Source: Xylogone sp. PMI_703
Taxonomy: Eukaryota > Ascomycota > Leotiomycetes
Direction of reading: 5' to 3'
DNA length: 64,000 bases
Assembly (NCBI GenBank): GCA_021399445.1
Contig: JAJTUQ010000002.1
Coordinates: 682,001-746,000 of the forward strand
Shown: piece by piece, positions 57,843 to 64,000 of the stretch
Layout of the letters: each line of letters starts with the position of its first letter
Position numbering within the stretch: position 1 is the first letter of the stretch
Made by a program: the position numbers and the translations under genes
The notes under the pieces: generated by a model
The model's database searches: none
What the model was told of the DNA's origin: nothing
Seen by the model: the letters and a program-made list of their open reading frames with translations, nothing else

Positions 57843-58388
57843 AGTTTTCTATGACAGGGGCATCGAAACGGTGTTTCGGGGGCAATATGAATTGGGTTCT
57901 CAGGATACTAGGTTAGGATTCAAGGTTATCAATTTTGGGGTTGTTCTTTAATTTTATGTTACGCATGTTATGGCTTTTATGTTTATGTTTTATGCTTTAC
58001 GATTCCATGAGTTCCTAACAGTCACGGAGCATTGTTATAGGCAGCATTGAAAAGCTTGTTACGATTTTTTTTGCAAATAGAATTTGGGATATGCCATATA
58101 GGCAGTGCAAGCTGGAAAACCAGAGAGTTCTCCTATTCCAATCTTTCTTGGGTGCATTCCTGCTAACGGAGGGCTCAGGTGGTTGGGAAGGTAGCAACAC
58201 AAGTCTAACTGGGGAGGCTTGAAACGGCATCCTGGAGAAGATACCCCTAGTGGGGACTCTCATGTCTTGGGATTGTATGGACAGATCGCAGAGAGACACT
58301 CGTGCGTTCAACGTGGATGAAAGCGTGGAAAGCTATTATCCGTGAGTACATGCCAGCAAGGGCATTTGACAAGGGATAAGCCCGAGCC

Positions 58389-58425
58389 TACTGTGTACTA
58401 CGGGGTTACTGTACTACTGTACTGT
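58389..58425. repeat. GTAC/TACTG short repeat cluster
   Basis: A 37-bp stretch with four TACTGT or GTACTA units (TACTGTGTACTACGG, then GTTACTGTACTACTGTACTG), about 550 bp after the BUB2 stop. Confidence 0.75.
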
Positions 58426-61400
58426 CTTGGGTGAATCTTTTGACACGGCATTGCTGTACTCTGCTCTCTTCCACACGTGCTTTTGCTAGCCCCCCAGCAA
58501 ACGCGGGACGGGATTCTCCCCCATCTTCCCTCATCCTTGCTGGCCCCGTCGAACAAAAACTACAGTTTAATTATTTGATTGAATTTAGTGGCAGTGATTG
58601 GAAGGTGCTCTTCACGACGCAGGGTTTGCTTCAGGATTCTGTAGTCTGGATTCAATCAGAGATCGACCGCGAGTTGGACCAAATGCAGACAAACAATATG
58701 ATAATGACATACGGGCAAAATTGGCAAAGAGCAGAGAAGAGAAGGTGGCCTGAACATCATGTCAGTTGATGCTGGACGCTGAAGAGACATCATGCCATGC
58801 ACCAGTGCTTCCAACTGAGATTCTCTCATCCTTGGAAACCTTCTCCGAAAAAAATGCATGATATCTACAGACAGTACCAAGAGATCCAATCCAGTGAGCT
58901 TCTCAAGTGGACTTGCTGTGCTGTACAGTACTTGCACCATATCCATCTGCAAGCACAGTCAATCAGGAAAAGAAAGTGGATGCCGTAATAATTAGGTTAT
59001 AAGAGAAAGAGATTTCTCTTTGAGGTCTTTTTTCCAGCCGTACTTTTTTCTTTTGCCCCTTGTCCCTGTTCACACGTTCCTTGTTTTATAGACAGCGATG
59101 TTCCTCCGCAAGGCCTATAAGATCATCGGGGTTAAGGACCGAAAATAGAAGGCGAAAAACCCACCACGCCGTGAGCAAATGAAAAGCGCGCAAAATGGTC
59201 CCCAGTGCTCCCAATACTTCGGCGTCTGTGTGTTTTTTCAACCCAGAGGAGGAGAAAACGGGGCTCTCAAGGATCGTTGGAAGAGAGTCTGGAAGAGTTT
59301 TCTGCGGCTTGGGCACAGTCTCTGGGAGATCACCACCGTGCGCACCGTGGAGTTTGGTTTGGTTCTGCGCGAGCGAGAAAATCATATGAGGATCATTATC
59401 AGAAAGAGAACCTAATAATAAGACATTGTGCCTTCATGTTTGCACGTGCAGTAGGTACATTTTACTTGTAGTATTTCCATAGTGGTGGCGATCAGAGCTG
59501 CTAGGCCTTTTTTCCATCTCAACGACCACTAAACCAACCTCGAGCCAAGCTGTCACTGTGAACCCAGTGCAAACTGAACAATAGACAATGGAGCAATGGG
59601 CATTGTTACCTCTCTGTCACCTTGACTATGCTGTTGTGCGTAGTAATACATGATCTCTTCCGAAAGCTGCGACAAGCACAAACATACCCTTCTTTTTAGC
59701 CACAATTCCAGTACCGGTATTTTCTTTTCGATGGACCCGCGGATGGGGCCGTCCCCTTCATGTGTCTAGGAACCGGATGTGCTGTGCTGTGCGCATCTCT
59801 GCTGAAGCCGAAGCCTCTCTAGACTCTGTTCTGCGTCGGAATGGGCTCGTGGATGTCCCGGTTGGTTACTTTCGCTGGTTCTGCTGGTGGTTCTTGCCCC
59901 CGTAGCATCCGGACATATCTTGCCTCTCTCGTCACTGTCTCCAACCACGCCGAATCACGTACGTGCAATTTTCTGCTCGATGCATGCTGGCAGGCAAGCA
60001 AGCAGAGCCAAGCCCCCTTCGTCCCGGGTTGATGGATGACACAACGTGGGTGGGAGTTTCTGGGTGCCACGAAGATGCATCCAGGTGAATGGGAGGGTGG
60101 GATTCATACCAAGTAATGCTGCGGGCATATCTCCAGCTGGAGAAACATGACGCATGTTAGATTTCCACTTCCTTCATGTCTTCTCCGTTCTGGAAGAACC
60201 ATCCGTGTCTGTGGAGATAAGTGTAACATGGCATCACCAAACCTTCCTGCGCTCTGGATGCCAATTTTGGCCAGCTAGAATGTCTCTGGGCGTGTCCCTA
60301 GGGAGGCAGCTCCTGAAAACGACATCTGCTACGAAGCCATGTGAAGGCTGTTTGGATGTGGTAGACAGACCAGGGTGATAAATTTTGCCCGCTTGGAAAC
60401 TGTGATTGGCCAATTGCCTGTTCTTTTTGATATTTTTCTCCCCTAAATGTTCCGTGGAGTGCGATGCTGATTTACAGTGACGATGGTGCTTGCGTGTGCA
60501 TGCACTGCGTACCATAGACGTTGCCCGCAGAATCTGGAGGGAGGTCTGGTCCCCCGCAGAAGCTGGAGGCGCAGTGTCTGGATTGTCCAGTAGAGAGAGA
60601 GCATCGGTGCAGATGCATAAAAATGCATCATTTAACCCAAGATTATGCCGACATTGGACTGGCACTGGCAAAGCCACCACTGTGATATCTACCGAAAAGG
60701 TACTAAATGACCTCAGATGGTTGAATAGCCTTTTTCCACCTCCTGCTCTGCCCTGTCTCTGCCCTGTTCCTGGGCTGCTGGGCAGTAGAGTACTGAGCAA
60801 GCACCGTACAGTGCAGTAATTACGCAGTAGGGAATTGAGTACCGGTAGTAGCAGAGATAGACGGCGGGCGGGATGGACACAGTCAGACGCGAGCTTATGG
60901 TGCATAAAAGCGCACCCGCGTCGCATGCAAGGGACGTGAAGAGACCTGCGCGCCCTGCATTGGCCCGGTGGGGCTTCACAGCTAGCGACCTCGTGGTGAG
61001 TTTCAGAGATGCACCAGCTCGCTAGGGGAACAGAGGAGAGAGAGCGACTCCTACTGTACTGTGCACAATATACTGTATCTCTCCTCTTGAACATGCAGTG
61101 ATGAATAGCAAAGATGGCGAGAACGGTGAAGATCAGCCTGCTCACTGCAGTGCTAACTGGTGCTGGTGATGCTGGAATTGATATTTATGTGTTTGTGTGA
61201 GGCTGCAAATTTCAATGCAGATTTCCCCGAAAGGGACGAGGGTCCGGCAAAAAAGAGATATTATATTATTAAGTACTGCTGCAAAACCAGAGACAAGAGA
61301 AGAGAACGAGGTTATCCATTGAAAGATTATCCATTGAAAGAAAGGCGCGCCGGGTCGTGTCTAAGTCTTTGCATTCAGCACATTGGGGTGCTCTGCATGT

Positions 61401-61554
61401 CTATGGAGTAGCTGAAGAACGATTGCTCTTCTCGATCACATCTTGACGTGAACAGTGTAGCATGGCATATTACCATCCCACCGTACTGATTCCTGATGGG
61501 CAGCTATCAGCAGGGCGGCCTATGGGCACTGCACCGTGGTAGTTTAGATGCAAC

Positions 61555-61620
61555 TGCTCTTCCTCTGTCGCCTTGCTCTTCCTCTGTCGCCTTGCTCTTC
61601 CTCTGTCGCCTTGCTCTTCC
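61555..61620. repeat. 19-bp minisatellite, 3.5 copies
   Basis: Three perfect copies of the 19-bp unit TGCTCTTCCTCTGTCGCCT plus nine bases of a fourth. The unit is pyrimidine-rich. Perfect identity suggests recent expansion. Confidence 0.93.
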
Positions 61621-61730
61621 GTGTGACGAGATCGAGTCCAGAGCGCCAAACCGGTAGAGATCTACCACCTGGATGGTACATCGTAAGCCAGGGGTGAAAT
61701 CATGGAGCTGCATGGATAACCATCTGCTGG

Positions 61731-61753
61731 TACCGTCCAGTACCGTCCAGTAC
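61731..61753. repeat. 10-bp direct repeat with GTAC-type core
   Basis: TACCGTCCAG occurs twice in tandem and is followed by TAC, about 110 bp after the minisatellite. Confidence 0.7.
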
Positions 61754-62942
61754 TTGGCCGAAAATTGTATGTCGACCTGGACGCGTCTTGGTGACCTTTA
61801 CTGCGTACGGAAATCCACGACACGGCATTGAGTAATGCATCAGCCTTTGGTCATTATTGCTTGCTGTCCATTGGCGTCTGCCGAAATGCTGCACTACTAT
61901 TAGTACCGTAGATTGCCAATGCGCCTAGGAAAACAATGAGGTCTGTGAAATCTTCGCAATAATACTGTACTAGATAAGTACGGGTACGGCATAGGATCCT
62001 ACATATCGCCAGCAACACACGGTCCGGTGCTCCTTCAAAAGAAAGCACTTACACAGTAGGTACAAAGTACAGCCTTGCCATAACTGGGTACCTTTCTATG
62101 ATTTCCCAGGAGCGTGGCTCAGGCGAACCGGCCGCATCATTGGCCTGGAGAAGATCTGTCACGCTCCCTGGAGGAGCAGGGCTGTGGGGTTACTTTAGTA
62201 CGAAGTGCTTGGTACAGCACCGTACAGCATTGTACAGTATTGAGAAGCTATCAGTGCCTTCATCAAGGGCATTGTCTGGACCTTGGCATCCTGGCGCTGC
62301 CGGAATATCACCGTCTTTCCGCATCAAGGTGGCAGTTGAGGCCTGCTCGTTACACGCGGATGGCGGTCCAAGAGCACGATGTGACCCTGCCTCCCGACAA
62401 GGACAGGCGAATGTAATTTTCGTCGATCTTAACCACTTTTCCCTGGGGCCCAGAATCCCATGAATGATTTCGATTGACAGACGAGGTGCTTTTCGCGCAC
62501 TGCCGAACCTAGAAATGATGTGGGACTGCTAACGGTTAAAAGGTGGAAGTCGAATATCCACCACATTCTGCTTTGGCTTAGTACTGTGGTAAGATCCTGG
62601 GCACCCGTGCTTTCAAGTGGCTTCGCATTCCTTTCCACGAAACGAAGTTATCAGAATCACGCAAGAATCAAATGCGGATTCAGAGATGCGTCACTAACTT
62701 GCTTTTCCCGTGATACTCTGATGAGAGTTGAGCCTCATTGTAATTAGCCATATCCTCGCGGGATCCTAGAGAGGAATACCTTGCTCATCATTATGATTGA
62801 TAGGTGATAGAAAATGTAGATCGCTCTGACTTTCTGCTCTTGAGCCAGGCATGCCAGGACGCTGGCTCGACGCTGGCTCCTTGATGATCCCCAGACATTG
62901 ACCACGAGGTGACCTGCTATGATTGCGCGCCATGTATGCCCA

Positions 62943-62956
62943 GTACTGTACAGTAC
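62943..62956. repeat. Perfect 14-bp GTAC palindrome
   Basis: GTACTGTACAGTAC equals its own reverse complement and joins the TACTG and TACAG forms of the dispersed repeat. It lies about 40 bp before the ATG of the small frame at 62995. Confidence 0.85.
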
Positions 62957-62994
62957 CATACCCTATTATGGCACAAAGCTTTTTTATACGCTCC

Positions 62995-63264
62995 ATGGAT
63001 CCTAGGTTGGATTTAGATGCCGTATCTAAAGCTCGCCGTAGAGGAGCTTTGAATGCCACGACCTTGAGGAGAAGTGACACTGACCTCGCTCACTCGATAG
63101 CCGGAATTGTCGAGGATGTGACGAGGGCCAGCATTCCGGTGAAGCATATCACCGGCTTTCCAGCTGATACCGCCGCTGATACAAAATACTGCGCAGAGGT
63201 CAGCCATGCAGCAACAGCTTTGAGCAGAGGTGATCTGCTCTGTAACCCTTTTCATTATGTGTGA
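62995..63264 (+). CDS. Doubtful small ORF, 89 codons
   Basis: The frame runs from ATG 62995 (MDPRLDLDAVSKARRRGALN) to TGA 63264, with middle segment IAGIVEDVTRASIPVKHITG. The composition is more protein-like than its surroundings, with alternating charged and aliphatic residues. No domain, signal peptide or membrane helix is visible, and no partner exon was found. It may be chance, a small gene or a decayed fragment. Confidence 0.2.
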   Translation: MDPRLDLDAVSKARRRGALNATTLRRSDTDLAHSIAGIVEDVTRASIPVKHITGFPADTAADTKYCAEVSHAATALSRGDLLCNPFHYV

Positions 63265-64000
63265 CTTGAAGGATAACCGATTGCCTGTGGTGTCAATACC
63301 GCCGGCTTGCACACGGGGTCGACAATCACTGTAAGGAGATACCGCGCAGGAGGTTCAGGAGCGGCTCTTGGAACTAAGCTGTTGTGGGAGTTATCTCCGC
63401 CTCAAGTCCCATCGTGAGCTCCCGTCGGAGCCGCGGCCTTGGATGTCAAGCGACCCGGCTGCTCATTTCATTAACGGCATCGTATTGAATTCAATTCCAT
63501 AGGGAATAAGATTGTGTCTGTGCGAGAAGAGGACCCTCATAATGCCCTACAGAGCGTGGAATATAGTTGCTGCAATTAGCCAAATATTGATGGTGATATC
63601 GAAAAGCTTGGAACGCTAAATGCAGTAGTCGAGGGCCTAAAATGACGAACTATGTTAACAAAAGAACGGCCAATTTCAGTGGTGGAGCGCGATTTTGAAC
63701 TGTGTTATCCATGCCATGGCAGTAGCCGTGGTGATGATGTTGGTCTTTCTCCCCTTCCTAAAAGGGCGCATACCCACGAGGCGAGAGATCTGTGGCCGCG
63801 ATGGTAAGAGAATGTCTCAACTCCAAGACTGTGGAATGTTTTCAATGTCTTGAAATCATGAGTTGGTGGTGTGCTCGTACCTTAATGATACACCAGGATC
63901 CACCACTTTGCAACCACGAGGGTAAACCAACCCAAGCAGTTCTCAGTTTCAGGACCTCATTAGCGTCGCTCTTGGGGTTTTCCAGAACACGATACTAAGG

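Larger units (their letters stand above)
57843..64000. other. Gene-free block of 6.2 kb to the window end
   Basis: After the BUB2 3' region I find no gene with a recognised domain. A minus-strand frame of about 300 codons (60234-61145) has no ATG at its head and a composition typical of GC-rich noncoding DNA. The block is the densest in short repeats: GTAC arrays at 58389-58425, 58922-58932, 61052-61062, 61968 and 62210-62240, a GTAC palindrome at 62943, and a 19-bp minisatellite at 61555. The best small frame is 62995-63264. Confidence 0.5.

Noticed and set aside
60234..61145. About 300-codon minus-strand frame with a hydrophobic first segment resembling a signal peptide
   Set aside because: The frame has no ATG at its head, the composition is noise-like and the other strand is open as well. 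The hydrophobic start is not preceded by an initiation codon.
1..64000. tRNA or rRNA genes
   Set aside because: I looked for GGTTCGAnnCC-type B boxes with a matching upstream A box and acceptor stem and found none convincing. A covariance-model scan would be decisive.
1..64000. Transposons, CRISPR arrays or a secondary-metabolite cluster
   Set aside because: No transposase or reverse transcriptase motif, no regularly spaced direct repeats and no PKS/NRPS-type genes are visible. The recognised genes are mostly housekeeping.

Overview
The window is nuclear DNA of a filamentous ascomycete (Pezizomycotina). The evidence is: genes with one to six short introns, mostly 50-100 nt, with GT..AG ends and CTAAC/CTGAC-like branch sites; fungal versions of calnexin, Acr3, Cdc6, Bub2 and Mph1; and a fungal SAM plus HMG-box protein. 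A leotiomycete would fit, but I cannot fix the genus from sequence alone. I recognise no transposon, tRNA, rRNA or CRISPR array.

Layout: 1-737 is the 3' end of phosphomannomutase. 943-4679 (-) encodes a WW plus PhoD-like protein. 5827-7798 is CDC6, 8218-9689 (-) is MRI1 and 10648-12637 (-) is a SAM/HMG-box protein. 12.9-13.5 kb is a frame-broken coding-like tract, followed by 3.8 kb of GC-rich gene-free DNA. 17291-18192 encodes a 79-aa protein that needs a 20-nt microexon. 19888-21813 (-) is calnexin, 22498-23353 MDE1, 24016-25295 ACR3, 25510-29016 (-) MPH1, 29317-30617 (-) a Tls1/C9orf78-type splicing protein and 31763-34780 PRP16. 35148-36335 (-) encodes a metallo-beta-lactamase-fold protein. 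A second GC-rich gene-free block of about 4 kb leads into a zinc-finger/RING-like gene (41042-42842). Then come a penta-EF-hand protein (43944-45169, -), a ChaC-type gamma-glutamylcyclotransferase with a 5-nt microexon (46052-47034) and a glycine-rich RRM protein (47462-48174, -). A third gene-free block spans 48.2-51.7 kb. The last genes are a 913-aa PIP-box protein (51729-54648), a CLYBL-like lyase (54740-55771, -) and BUB2 (56215-57842). The final 6 kb has no convincing gene.

Connections: CDC6, MPH1, BUB2 and the PIP-box protein all point to DNA replication, repair or cell-cycle control. The first three carry MluI-box (ACGCGT) motifs just upstream, and CDC6 has a tight cluster of them. MRI1 and MDE1 are consecutive enzymes of methionine salvage, about 13 kb apart. 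The Tls1-like gene and PRP16 are both spliceosomal and share a divergent promoter region. The long GC-rich gene-free blocks carry dispersed short GTAC-type repeats (TACTG/TACAG arrays, one of them a perfect palindrome).

I see no convincing undescribed multigene system. The most interesting items are the two microexons, an intron whose retention keeps the reading frame open, the PIP-box protein, the coding-like tract at 12.9-13.5 kb and the GTAC repeat family. All exon boundaries are my own reading from frame continuity and splice signals.
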